64,000 nucleotides of DNA from Conexibacter woesei DSM 14684 (lineage in GTDB: Bacteria; Actinomycetota; Thermoleophilia; Solirubrobacterales; Solirubrobacteraceae), in contig NC_013739.1 of assembly GCF_000025265.1 (NCBI RefSeq), positions 3,038,001 through 3,102,000 on the forward strand, given 5' to 3'. The notes beneath the pieces were generated by a model. It did not search any database. It was not told where the DNA came from and saw only the letters and a list, made by a program, of their open reading frames with translations. Positions within the stretch are counted from its first letter, which is position 1, and each line of letters opens with the position of its first letter. A program made the translations under genes and the position numbers. Below, in pieces: positions 27,179 through 35,249 of the stretch.

Positions 27179-28342
27179 CTAGGCCGCGGCGACTGCTGGC
27201 GTGGCGGCGCTCTCGCCGCCACCTGCTGAGGCGAAGCGGGTGCCGTGCGGGCCGCCGAGCGCGTACTCGGGCGGCGCGATCTTGAGGTAGTGACCGAACG
27301 ACCAGTCGACGAAGCGCTTGGTCCCCATCGCGCGCAGCGCGGGGGCGAGCAGCTTCGGCGGGACTCTCGGGATCAGCCGCTGGACCTTCAGCATCGAGTC
27401 GAACGCGAATCTGTGGCCGGCGCTGAAGGCGTGGTAGCGCGCCAGCGCCTGATCGCGTGACTGGCCGCCGTCGACGACGGTGCGCAGCTCGCGCCCGCAG
27501 GCGAGGCCGAAGTAGAGCGCGGTGCGGATCCCCTCGGCCGTCAGCGGCAGGCAGTGCCCGGCCGAATCGCCGACCATGAAGACGCCGTCGTCGGTCGCAG
27601 GCCGCAGCGCGTGCGGGATCCAGTTGCCCTGGAAGCCGTCCGGCGACTGGTTCAGATCCGCCGTCAGCTTCAGCGTCGGGTCCTTGACGTGGAAGCGCGG
27701 GTCGAACGAGCCGATCCCGATCCGCACCTCGTCGCGCGCGGGGAAGCTCCAGCCGTAGCCGGCCGGGACGTAGGAGCGGTCGATCCAGATCTCGAGGTCG
27801 TCGTTGCTGCCTCTCGGGTGGACCTCCAGCCCGCGCGAGAGCAGCGCGTCCGGCGGCTGGACGTTCTCGCCCGCGCCGAGGATCCGGCGCCAGCCGAGCC
27901 CGTCGACGATCAGCGGGGAGGTCAGGTCGCCGCGGTCGGTGTGGACCGTGTCGCCCGTGCGCCCGTCGACCTTCGCGATCTCGAAGTCGGCGTCGCCCTG
28001 CTCCTGCAGCAGCGCGCAGATCTCTCTGTAGTCGAACGTCGAGAAGCTCCACGGCAGGTCGTAGCGGACGCTGACGTGCGGCGTGTGGATCACCAGCTCC
28101 CGGAAGGTCTGCCGGTGCGCGTCCATCAGGCCGAGGTTGCGCAGCCAGTCGGTCGGCGCGGCGCACGCGGAGGTCTGGCGCTCGCCGACCTCGTAGCGGT
28201 CGATCATCAGCACCCGCGCGCCCGAGCCGGCCAGCTCGCGGGCGACCGCGAGTCCGGCGAAGCTGGCGCCGCAGATCAGGACGTCGGCGTCGCGGGAGAG
28301 GGGAGTCCGCTCCGCTCCGCGCTTGGTTGCACGCTTGGCCAT
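27179..28342 (-). CDS. Geranylgeranyl-reductase-type FAD-dependent oxidoreductase
   Basis: A 387-residue flavoprotein of the FixC/geranylgeranyl reductase group. The FAD fold is DVLICGASFAGLAVARELAGSG (a GxSxxG variant, about residues 20-41), with the late FAD-binding FMVGDSAGHCLPLTAEGIRTAL (about 254-275). Relatives reduce isoprenoid chains of lipids or quinones, or hydroxylate aromatic rings, so the substrate is undetermined. A basic N-terminal leader (AKRATKRGAERT) is unusual for the family. ATG 28342 follows a minus-strand TAGAAT by 8 bases. Confidence 0.82.
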   Translation of the reverse strand: MAKRATKRGAERTPLSRDADVLICGASFAGLAVARELAGSGARVLMIDRYEVGERQTSACAAPTDWLRNLGLMDAHRQTFRELVIHTPHVSVRYDLPWSFSTFDYREICALLQEQGDADFEIAKVDGRTGDTVHTDRGDLTSPLIVDGLGWRRILGAGENVQPPDALLSRGLEVHPRGSNDDLEIWIDRSYVPAGYGWSFPARDEVRIGIGSFDPRFHVKDPTLKLTADLNQSPDGFQGNWIPHALRPATDDGVFMVGDSAGHCLPLTAEGIRTALYFGLACGRELRTVVDGGQSRDQALARYHAFSAGHRFAFDSMLKVQRLIPRVPPKLLAPALRAMGTKRFVDWSFGHYLKIAPPEYALGGPHGTRFASAGGGESAATPAVAAA

Positions 28343-28350
28343 GGGCGGGG

Positions 28351-28356
28351 ATTCTA
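28351..28356 (-). promoter_or_regulatory. -10 hexamer TAGAAT of the geranylgeranyl-reductase-type gene
   Basis: TAGAAT on the minus strand ends 8 bases before ATG 28342, with no Shine-Dalgarno. Confidence 0.5.
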
Positions 28357-28461
28357 CGGGCCTCGCGCGGCGGTCCGGCGCCCGGCGTCGCCGCTCCCCG
28401 GCGTCACGGTGACTCCGGTAACCTCTTGCGGCTGACCTTTCTGTTCCCTACCGGTTCCCCT

Positions 28462-30051
28462 ATGTCCACTACCGACGTCCAGCCCACCGCCACGATCGTG
28501 GAGGGCTCCGATGGCCTTCTGCTCGAGATCGACGGCCAGATCGTCCCGAACTACGACGCGACGCTCACTCCATTCGAGGAGGGCGACGTCGTCACCGGCC
28601 ACGTCGTCCGCATCGACAAGGACGAAGTCCTCGTCGACATCGGCTACAAGTCCGAAGGCGTCATCCCGTCCAACGAGCTGTCGATCCGCAAGTCGGTCGA
28701 CCCGAAGGACGAAGTCGAGATGGGCGAGGAGGTCGACGCGCTCGTCCTCACGAAGGAGGACCAGGACGGCCGGCTGATCCTCTCGAAGAAGCGTGCGCGC
28801 TTCGAGAAGGCGTGGCGTCGCATCGAGGCTGCCGCCGAGTCCGGCGAGCCCGTCGACGGCACCGTCATCGAGGTCGTCAAGGGCGGCCTGATCATCGACC
28901 TCGGGGTCCGCGGCTTCCTGCCCGCCTCGCTCGTCGACATCCGCCGCGTGCCGCACCTGGACGAGTACCTCGGTCAGACGATCGAGTGCAGAGTCATCGA
29001 GCTGAACCGTTCAAGGAACAATGTCGTCCTCTCGCGCCGCGCGGTGCTGGAGGAGCAGCGCAGAGAGGACCGCGAGCGGATCCTCGACCGCCTGCAGCCG
29101 GGCATGATCGTCGAGGGCACGATCTCGAACATCGTCGACTTCGGCGCGTTCGTCGACCTCGACGGGATCGACGGCCTGATCCACATCTCCGAGCTGTCGT
29201 GGTCGCACGTCAACCACCCGAGCGAGATCCTCTCGATCGGCGACACGGTGAGCGTGAAGGTGCTCGACATCGACCGCGACCGCCAGCGCATCTCCCTCGG
29301 TCTCAAGCAGACCCAGGAGGACCCGTGGCAGCGCGTCGTCGACACCTACAACGTCGGTGACGAGCTCGAAGGCAGAGTCACGAAGGTCGTCACGTTCGGC
29401 GCGTTCGTCGAGATCCTCGACGGCGTCGAGGGCCTCGTGCACATCTCGGAGCTGGCGCAGCACCACGTCGAGAACCCGCGCGAGATCATCCAGCCCAACG
29501 ACGAGGTGAAGGTCAAGATCCTCGAGATCGACTCCGAGCGCCGCCGGCTCTCGCTCTCGATCAAGCGGGTCGAGGGCCAGATCCTGCCCGTCCGCAGCCT
29601 GGAGGGCGAGGACGGAGCGGAGGGCGCGGTCGCCGAGGACACCGGCTACGACAACGTGCCGGAGCTGGGCCTGTCGGAGGACGTCTTCGCCGAGGGTGCG
29701 ACGCCGGAGGCTCCGGCCGCCGACGCCGCGCCGGACTCGCCTGAGGTCGTCGCCGAGGTGCAGGAGGCCGAGGCCGCAGCCGAGGAGGCCGCGATCGCCG
29801 AGGAGGCGCCCGTCGCCGCCGAGGATCCCGAGGTCGAGGTCGCCGCACCGGAGGCCGCTGCCGAGCCGGAGGCCGCCGCTGAGCCGGAGGCCGCTGCCGA
29901 GCCGGAGGCTGCCGCTGAGCCGGAGGCTGCCGCTGAGCCGGAGGCTGCCGCTGAGCCGGAGGCCGCTGAGGCCGACGCCGCCGCCGAGCCGGACGCGCCC
30001 GCCGAGCCGGAGGCTGAGGCCGCCGGCGACGACGAGACGCCGCAGGCGTAG
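28462..30051 (+). CDS. rpsA: 30S ribosomal protein S1
   Basis: A 529-residue RNA-binding ribosomal protein that helps mRNA load on the 30S subunit. Four S1 (OB-fold) domains cover about residues 30-385, each with the GxVxxIxxFGAFVDL or related pattern (for example GTISNIVDFGAFVDLDGIDGLIH split over the third domain). Four is normal for actinobacteria. The C-terminal 140 residues are acidic and Ala-rich with tandem EAAAEP repeats. ATG 28462 is preceded by a short leader; a TAACCT hexamer is at 28419-28424. coaE follows directly. Confidence 0.94.
   Translation: MSTTDVQPTATIVEGSDGLLLEIDGQIVPNYDATLTPFEEGDVVTGHVVRIDKDEVLVDIGYKSEGVIPSNELSIRKSVDPKDEVEMGEEVDALVLTKEDQDGRLILSKKRARFEKAWRRIEAAAESGEPVDGTVIEVVKGGLIIDLGVRGFLPASLVDIRRVPHLDEYLGQTIECRVIELNRSRNNVVLSRRAVLEEQRREDRERILDRLQPGMIVEGTISNIVDFGAFVDLDGIDGLIHISELSWSHVNHPSEILSIGDTVSVKVLDIDRDRQRISLGLKQTQEDPWQRVVDTYNVGDELEGRVTKVVTFGAFVEILDGVEGLVHISELAQHHVENPREIIQPNDEVKVKILEIDSERRRLSLSIKRVEGQILPVRSLEGEDGAEGAVAEDTGYDNVPELGLSEDVFAEGATPEAPAADAAPDSPEVVAEVQEAEAAAEEAAIAEEAPVAAEDPEVEVAAPEAAAEPEAAAEPEAAAEPEAAAEPEAAAEPEAAAEPEAAEADAAAEPDAPAEPEAEAAGDDETPQA
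29851..29967 (+). repeat. 18-bp tandem repeat inside rpsA
   Basis: Six in-frame 18-bp units encode EAAAEP, followed by a partial unit. Units differ only by synonymous changes such as gcc/gct and gag, showing selection or recent expansion at the protein level. Confidence 0.85.
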
Positions 30052-30058
30052 CGGACCG

Positions 30059-30658
30059 ATCGCGCCACCGCGCGTTCCCGTCATCGGACTGACCGGCGGC
30101 ATCGCCGCCGGGAAGTCCACCGCGCTGGAGGCGCTCGAGCGCCTCGGCGCGGCCGTGCTGTCGACCGACGCGGTCGTGCACGAGCTGTACGCCTCGCCCG
30201 AAGTGCGCGACCTCGTCGTCGCGCGCTGGGGCGGGGCGGTCGCGCCCGGCGGCACGGTCGACCGTGCCGCCGTCGCCGCGCACGCCTTCGCCGCGCCCGA
30301 GGAGCGGGCGTGGCTGGAGGGCGTGCTGTGGCCCCGTGTCGGCGCGCGCGTCGCCGCCTGGCGCGAGCAGGTGGTCGCGCAGGAGCCGCCGCCGCCCGCC
30401 GCGGTCGTCGAGACGCCGCTGCTGTTCGAGGCCGGCATGGACGCGGCGTACGACGCGACGCTCGCGATCGTCGCGCCCGAGGCGCTGCGGGCCGAGCGCG
30501 CCGGCGCACGCGGTCACGCGGCCGTCGCCGAGCGGACGTCGCGGCAGCTGACGCAGGAGCAGAAGGCGTCCCGGGCGACGTACGTCGTCGTCAACGACGG
30601 GTCGATCGAGGACCTCGACAGGAAACTGTCGGACGTCCTTGCGAAGCTGAACGGATGA
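30059..30658 (+). CDS. coaE: Dephospho-CoA kinase, start codon uncertain
   Basis: About 199 residues; phosphorylates dephospho-CoA in the last step of coenzyme A synthesis. The P-loop IGLTGGIAAGKST begins eight residues after the proposed start, the lid and adenine sites are in TDAVVHELYA, and VVETPLLFEAGMD is the third family motif. No ATG, GTG or TTG occurs in frame between the rpsA stop and the P-loop. ATC 30059, eight bases past the rpsA stop, and GTT 30074 are near-cognate candidates; otherwise the start lies inside the rpsA repeat tail. The stop overlaps the next ATG. Confidence 0.85.
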   Translation: MAPPRVPVIGLTGGIAAGKSTALEALERLGAAVLSTDAVVHELYASPEVRDLVVARWGGAVAPGGTVDRAAVAAHAFAAPEERAWLEGVLWPRVGARVAAWREQVVAQEPPPPAAVVETPLLFEAGMDAAYDATLAIVAPEALRAERAGARGHAAVAERTSRQLTQEQKASRATYVVVNDGSIEDLDRKLSDVLAKLNG

Positions 30659-31299
30659 GCCCGTCGACCGCACAGGTCTCGGTGGCGCGCCGCCGAGCCG
30701 CCCAGCGCGCTGCGCAGCGGCGCCGGCGCGCGTTCCTGTTCGTGGCGCTCGTCGGCGCGCTCGCGCTCGGCGCGGCGGTGCTCGCGCCGCTGTTCAGATC
30801 GACCGTGCGGGACCTCACGCTGCCGCTCAACCACGAGTCCGAGATCCGCACGCAGGCCACCGAGAAGCGACTCGACCCGGCGCTGATCGCCGGCGTCATC
30901 TACGCGGAGTCGAAGTTCGTCGACCAGACGTCGCCGGCCGGCGCGCTCGGGCTGATGCAGCTGATGCCCGAGACGGCGAGATTCATCGCCGACAGATCCG
31001 GCGGCACCGCGTTCACGATCGAGGACCTCTCGACGCCGGCGGTCAACATCGCCTACGGCAGCTGGTACCTGCGGTACCTGCTGGACCACTACGAGGGCGA
31101 CGAGGTGCTGGCGCTCGCCGCCTACAACGGCGGGATCGGCAACGTCGAGCAGTGGCTCTCCGAGGCGAGAGCGCGCGGCGAGCGGTTCACCGAGGCGGAC
31201 ATCCCGTTCGCCGAGACGCGCGAGTACGTCGACCGCGTGCGCGAGGCGAGACGTGACTACGCGCAGACGTACCCGGGGGAGCTGGGGATCCGGCGCTAG
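30655..31299 (+). CDS. Membrane-anchored lytic transglycosylase (SLT domain)
   Basis: A 214-residue cell-wall enzyme cutting the glycan strands of peptidoglycan. A basic N-terminus is followed by one membrane segment (about 24-44) and an SLT domain. The catalytic glutamate is in VIYAESKFVDQTSPAGALGLMQ (Glu about 84), with LMQLMPETA and ALAAYNGGIGNVE as later motifs. The active domain faces the wall. The ATG overlaps the coaE stop. The stop codon borders the LexA box of uvrB. Confidence 0.92.
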   Translation: MSPSTAQVSVARRRAAQRAAQRRRRAFLFVALVGALALGAAVLAPLFRSTVRDLTLPLNHESEIRTQATEKRLDPALIAGVIYAESKFVDQTSPAGALGLMQLMPETARFIADRSGGTAFTIEDLSTPAVNIAYGSWYLRYLLDHYEGDEVLALAAYNGGIGNVEQWLSEARARGERFTEADIPFAETREYVDRVREARRDYAQTYPGELGIRR

Positions 31300-31316
31300 A
31301 CGAACACACGTTCGTC
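31299..31316 (+). promoter_or_regulatory. Candidate LexA (SOS) box upstream of uvrB
   Basis: CGAAC (31301-31305), four bases, GTTCG (31310-31314) matches the actinobacterial LexA operator TCGAAC-N4-GTTCGA core, with symmetric flanks out to 31299 and 31316. It covers the -35 zone of the promoter with TATCGT at 31329-31334. Confidence 0.8.
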
Positions 31317-31328
31317 CGGGGCGCCCGC

Positions 31329-31334
31329 TATCGT
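31329..31334 (+). promoter_or_regulatory. -10 hexamer TATCGT of uvrB
   Basis: TATCGT ends 9 bases before the uvrB ATG and lies 12 bases downstream of the LexA box. Confidence 0.55.
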
Positions 31335-31343
31335 CGTTGCTCC

Positions 31344-33380
31344 ATGCCGCCCTTCCGTCTCGACTCCACCTACGCTCCGACCGCGGACCAGCCGAGCGCG
31401 ATCGCCTCGCTGGCCGAGGGGATCGAGGCGAGAGACCGCTACATGACGCTGCTCGGCGCCACCGGCACGGGCAAGACGATGACGATGGCCGCGACGATCG
31501 AGGCGGTCCAGCGGCCGGCACTGATCATCGCGCACAACAAGACGCTCGCCGCGCAGCTCTGCAATGAGTTTCGCACGTACTTCCCCGACAACGCGGTCGA
31601 GTACTTCGTCTCGTACTACGACTACTACCAGCCGGAGGCGTACGTCCCGAGCCGGGACCTGTACATCGAGAAGGACTCGGCGATCAACTCCGAGATCGAG
31701 CGCCTGCGCCACGCCGCGACGGCCAGCCTGTTCGCGCGCAAGGACGTGATCGTCGTCGCCAGCGTCTCGTGCATCTACGGCCTCGGCTCGCCGGAGAAGT
31801 ACGACCGCAACATGCTGATCCTCAGAAGAGGGGCGACGGTCGACCGCGACGAGGTGCTGCGCAAGCTGGTGTCGATCCAATACACGCGCAACGACACGGT
31901 GCTGCAGCGCGGCAACTTCCGCGTGCGGGGTGAGACGCTGGAGGTCTTCCCGGCCTACGCGGAGTCCGCGTACCGCGCGACGCTGTTCGGCGACGACGTC
32001 GAGGAGGTCCAGCAGTTCGACCCGCTGACCGGCGAGCTGATCGACGAGGACCTCGAGTTCGCCGCGGTCTGGCCGGCGTCGCACTACAACGTCGATCAGG
32101 AGGAGATCGCCGATGCGGTCACCGAGATCGGCCGCGAGCTGAACGAGCGCTGCGCGCAGCTGGAGAGAGAAGGCAAGCTGCTGGAGTCGCACCGCCTGCG
32201 CCAGCGCACGCAGTACGACATGGAGATGCTGCGCGAGATGGGCTTCTGCTCGGGCATCGAGAACTACTCGCGGATACTCGACGGCCGCAGAAAGGGCGAC
32301 CGTCCCTTCTGCCTGATCGACTTCTTCCCGGAGGATTTCGTTTGCTTCATCGACGAGTCGCATCAGACGGTGCCGCAGATCGGCGGCATGTTCGAGGGTG
32401 ACCGCTCGCGCAAGCAGACGCTGATCGACTACGGCTTCCGGCTCCCGAGCGCGCTCGACAACCGGCCGCAGAGATTCGAGGAGTTCCTCTCGATCACGCC
32501 GCAGGTCGTGTTCGTGTCCGCCACGCCCGGCGAATACGAGCGCACGCACTCGCCGCGGATCGTCGAGCAGATCGTCCGCCCGACGGGGATCATCGACCCG
32601 AAGATCGACGTGCGCGAGACGAGAAACCAGATCGACGACCTGATGAACGAGATCAAGGTCCGCGTCGAGCGCGACGAGCGCACGCTGGTGACGACGCTCA
32701 CGAAGAGAATGTCGGAGGACCTGACCGGCTATCTGCTGGAGATGGGCTTCAAGGTCCGCTACCTCCACTCGGAGGTCGACACGATCGAGCGGATCCAGAT
32801 CATCCGCGAGCTGCGGCTCGGCGAGTACGACGTGCTCGTCGGCGTCAACCTCCTGCGCGAGGGCCTCGACCTGCCGGAGGTCTCGCTCGTCGCGATCCTC
32901 GACGCCGACAAGGAGGGCTTCCTGCGCGGGGCGACCTCCCTGATCCAGACGATCGGCCGCGCGGCCCGCAACGTCGACGGCACGGTCGTGATGTACGCCG
33001 ATAAGGAGACGAAGGCGATGCGCATCGCGCTGGAGGAGACCGAGCGTCGCCGCGAGATCCAGCTCGCCTACAACAGAGAGCACGGCATCACGCCCGAGTC
33101 GATCATCAAGGGCATCTCGGACATCGCCGAGTTCCTGCAGGCGGAGTCGAAGGTGCCGAAGGGCCGCAGACGCCGCCTCAAGCTCGACGCCGGCAAGCAG
33201 CGCACGCCGGCGGAGCTGGAGAAGGCGATCATCGAGATCGAGGAAGAGATGCTGCGGGCCGCCGAGGAGCTGCGGTTCGAGTACGCCGCGACCCTCCGCG
33301 ACGAGATCAAGACGCTCCGCCGCGACTTCGACATCGCGCTCGCCGACCAGCGCACCGCCGCCAAGACGCCGACGAGCTGA
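31344..33380 (+). CDS. uvrB: Excinuclease ABC subunit B
   Basis: A 678-residue helicase-like damage-verification subunit of nucleotide excision repair. Walker A is LGATGTGKTMT (about 37-47). The beta-hairpin region VSYYDYYQPEAYVP (about 90-103) inserts between DNA strands. DESH (Walker B), VSATPGEYE and the QTIGRAARN motif VI follow, and the C-terminal UVR motif (about 630-665) binds UvrC. Full length. It has a LexA box and a leaderless-type promoter, as does uvrA 8 kb away. Confidence 0.97.
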   Translation: MPPFRLDSTYAPTADQPSAIASLAEGIEARDRYMTLLGATGTGKTMTMAATIEAVQRPALIIAHNKTLAAQLCNEFRTYFPDNAVEYFVSYYDYYQPEAYVPSRDLYIEKDSAINSEIERLRHAATASLFARKDVIVVASVSCIYGLGSPEKYDRNMLILRRGATVDRDEVLRKLVSIQYTRNDTVLQRGNFRVRGETLEVFPAYAESAYRATLFGDDVEEVQQFDPLTGELIDEDLEFAAVWPASHYNVDQEEIADAVTEIGRELNERCAQLEREGKLLESHRLRQRTQYDMEMLREMGFCSGIENYSRILDGRRKGDRPFCLIDFFPEDFVCFIDESHQTVPQIGGMFEGDRSRKQTLIDYGFRLPSALDNRPQRFEEFLSITPQVVFVSATPGEYERTHSPRIVEQIVRPTGIIDPKIDVRETRNQIDDLMNEIKVRVERDERTLVTTLTKRMSEDLTGYLLEMGFKVRYLHSEVDTIERIQIIRELRLGEYDVLVGVNLLREGLDLPEVSLVAILDADKEGFLRGATSLIQTIGRAARNVDGTVVMYADKETKAMRIALEETERRREIQLAYNREHGITPESIIKGISDIAEFLQAESKVPKGRRRRLKLDAGKQRTPAELEKAIIEIEEEMLRAAEELRFEYAATLRDEIKTLRRDFDIALADQRTAAKTPTS

Positions 33381-33480
33381 GGGGTCGCGGGCGCGCCGTC
33401 CACGCCCGGGCGGTCCGCGCGCTGCCGCTCGCGCCCGCCACGCGGCTCCCGCCGCGCCGCTTCCCGCCCGCCGCGCGCGG

Positions 33481-33486
33481 TAGCGT
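33481..33486 (+). promoter_or_regulatory. -10 hexamer TAGCGT of mutY
   Basis: TAGCGT ends 7 bases before GTG 33494. The 100 bases upstream, after uvrB, are extremely GC-rich with nothing else identifiable. Confidence 0.45.
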
Positions 33487-33493
33487 GCGCGGC

Positions 33494-34303
33494 GTGCCGG
33501 TCGACGCTGACGCGATCCTCTCCTGGTACGGCGCGGTCCGACGCGACCTGCCGTGGCGGCGGACGACAGATCCGTATCGCATCCTCGTCTCGGAGGTGAT
33601 GCTCCAGCAGACGCAGGTCGCGCGTGTGGTCCCCTACTACGAGGCGTTCCTGGAGCGCTTCCCGGACGAGGTCGCGCTCGGCTCCGCGCCGACCGCCGAC
33701 GTCCTGCGACTGTGGAGCGGCCTCGGCTACAACCGTCGCGCGCTCGCGCTGCAGGCATGTGCTCGCGCTGTCGCGCGCGACGGCTGGCCGCGCGCCGCGG
33801 AGGGGCTGCGAGCGTTGCCGGGGATCGGGCCGTACACGGCCGCGGCGGTCGCCTCGTTCGCGTTCGGCGAGCAGGTCGCCGCCGTCGACACCAACGTCAG
33901 ACGCGTGATCGAGCGCGTCGACCGCGCTCACCGCACGCCGCGCCCGCTCGCGGCGCGCGCGGCTGAGCTGCTGCCCGCCGGCCGTGCGGCCGACTGGAAC
34001 CAGGCGATGATGGAGCTGGGCGCGACCGTCTGCACCGCCCGCTCGCCCGGCTGCGACGCGTGCCCCGTCACCGGCTGCCGGTCGCGCGGGCGCCCGCTCC
34101 CACCGCCACCGGCCAGACGCGCCCGTGGCGCGCAGCGCTTCGAGGAGACCGACCGCTTCGTCCGCGGGCGGATCGTCGCGGCGCTCGCGGCGGGCGAGGA
34201 GCTGCCGCGCGGGATCGCCGCCGAGCGGATCGAGCGCGCACTCGCCGGCCTCGCGCGCGACGGGCTCGTCGTCCGCGACGGCGCCGCGGTCCGCCTGCCG
34301 TAG
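33494..34303 (+). CDS. mutY: A/G-specific adenine DNA glycosylase
   Basis: A 269-residue glycosylase that removes adenine mispaired with 8-oxoguanine. The catalytic Glu lies in SEVMLQQTQV (about 31-40). The helix-hairpin-helix LPGIGPYTAAAVASFAFG (about 110-127) is followed by the catalytic Asp in AVDTNVRRVI. The iron-sulfur ligands read C-x6-C-x2-C-x4-C, one residue shorter than the usual final x5. The C-terminal NUDIX-like domain of E. coli MutY is replaced by a short helical segment. GTG 33494 follows TAGCGT. Confidence 0.9.
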   Translation: MPVDADAILSWYGAVRRDLPWRRTTDPYRILVSEVMLQQTQVARVVPYYEAFLERFPDEVALGSAPTADVLRLWSGLGYNRRALALQACARAVARDGWPRAAEGLRALPGIGPYTAAAVASFAFGEQVAAVDTNVRRVIERVDRAHRTPRPLAARAAELLPAGRAADWNQAMMELGATVCTARSPGCDACPVTGCRSRGRPLPPPPARRARGAQRFEETDRFVRGRIVAALAAGEELPRGIAAERIERALAGLARDGLVVRDGAAVRLP

Positions 34304-34369
34304 GCCGCAGTGCCCGCTCGATACGCTTCGCAGCGGCCGTTTTCCCATCCCCGACGGAGGTGCGCCCGC

Positions 34370-35230
34370 GTGGCCCTCGACCGCCAGAGCATCGAGAAGA
34401 AGGACTTCCCCATCGGTCGTCGCGGGTACGACCCCGAGGCGGTCGACACGCACCTGCGCGACGTCGCCGACGAGGTCGACGGGCTCAAGCGCTCCGCGCG
34501 GCAGCGGACCGAGACGGTCGCCTCGACGGCGAGCGAGCAGGTCCGCGCGGTGATCGCCGCGGCGGAGGCGAGCGCGGGCGAGATCACGCGCCAGGCCGAG
34601 GACGAGGCGCGCGAGATCCGCGACGACGCGAGCGCGGAGGCGAAGCGCACGCGCGAGGACGCCAACACCCACGCGCACGACTACGTCGGCAGAGTCGCGG
34701 AGGCGACCTCGGCGCTGCTGCAGCGCGTCGACGCGATGCAGGGCGAGCTGAACACGCTGCTCGACACGCTCCGCACCGGCGCCCATCGCGTCCACGCCGA
34801 CCTCCAGCTGCTGGAGGGCAACCTCGGCGAGCTGGCGTCCGTCGCCGGTCGCCCGCGCTTCGAGCCCGAGCCGGCCGACGCCGTCCCGCCGCCGGCGCTG
34901 GGCGACGAGCCGCTCGCCGTCGAGGACCCCGACGCGCCGCACGCCTCGGCCAACGGCCACGCCGATGACGCGCTCGCCGAGCGCGACCGCCTCGTGCCCG
35001 ATCCCGACGGCCCGGCCGCGGCTGCGGCCGCCCCGGCCAGCGAGGCCTTGTCGGCTTCCGCCGCATCCGCGCCTGCCGATGCCGGCGACGAGAGCGCCCG
35101 GCTGGTCGCGCTCGACATGGCGCTCAGCGGGACGCCGCGCGAGGAGACGGACCGCTACCTCGCCGAGAACTTCGACGTCGCCGACCGCGCGGCGCTGCTC
35201 GACGAGGTGTACGCGACCGTCGAGGGCTGA
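34370..35230 (+). CDS. DivIVA-domain protein
   Basis: A 286-residue coiled-coil protein. The N-terminal DivIVA-like motif IEKKDFPIGRRGYDPEAVDTHL (about 7-28, with the FxxxRRGYD-type loop) should recognise curved membrane or septa. A long charged coiled coil (about 40-150) is followed by an acidic, Ala/Pro-rich tail, and the last 40 residues (ALDMALSGTPREETDRYLAENF) form a separate small helical module. Actinobacterial relatives organise polar growth or division. GTG 34370 has GGAGG nine bases upstream. Confidence 0.85.
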   Translation: MALDRQSIEKKDFPIGRRGYDPEAVDTHLRDVADEVDGLKRSARQRTETVASTASEQVRAVIAAAEASAGEITRQAEDEAREIRDDASAEAKRTREDANTHAHDYVGRVAEATSALLQRVDAMQGELNTLLDTLRTGAHRVHADLQLLEGNLGELASVAGRPRFEPEPADAVPPPALGDEPLAVEDPDAPHASANGHADDALAERDRLVPDPDGPAAAAAAPASEALSASAASAPADAGDESARLVALDMALSGTPREETDRYLAENFDVADRAALLDEVYATVEG

Positions 35231-35249
35231 CGCCGCCGGGAGTCGTCAG

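Noticed and set aside
29851-29967. CRISPR-like repeat array
   Set aside because: Units are contiguous 18-mers in frame within rpsA, with no spacers and no cas genes.
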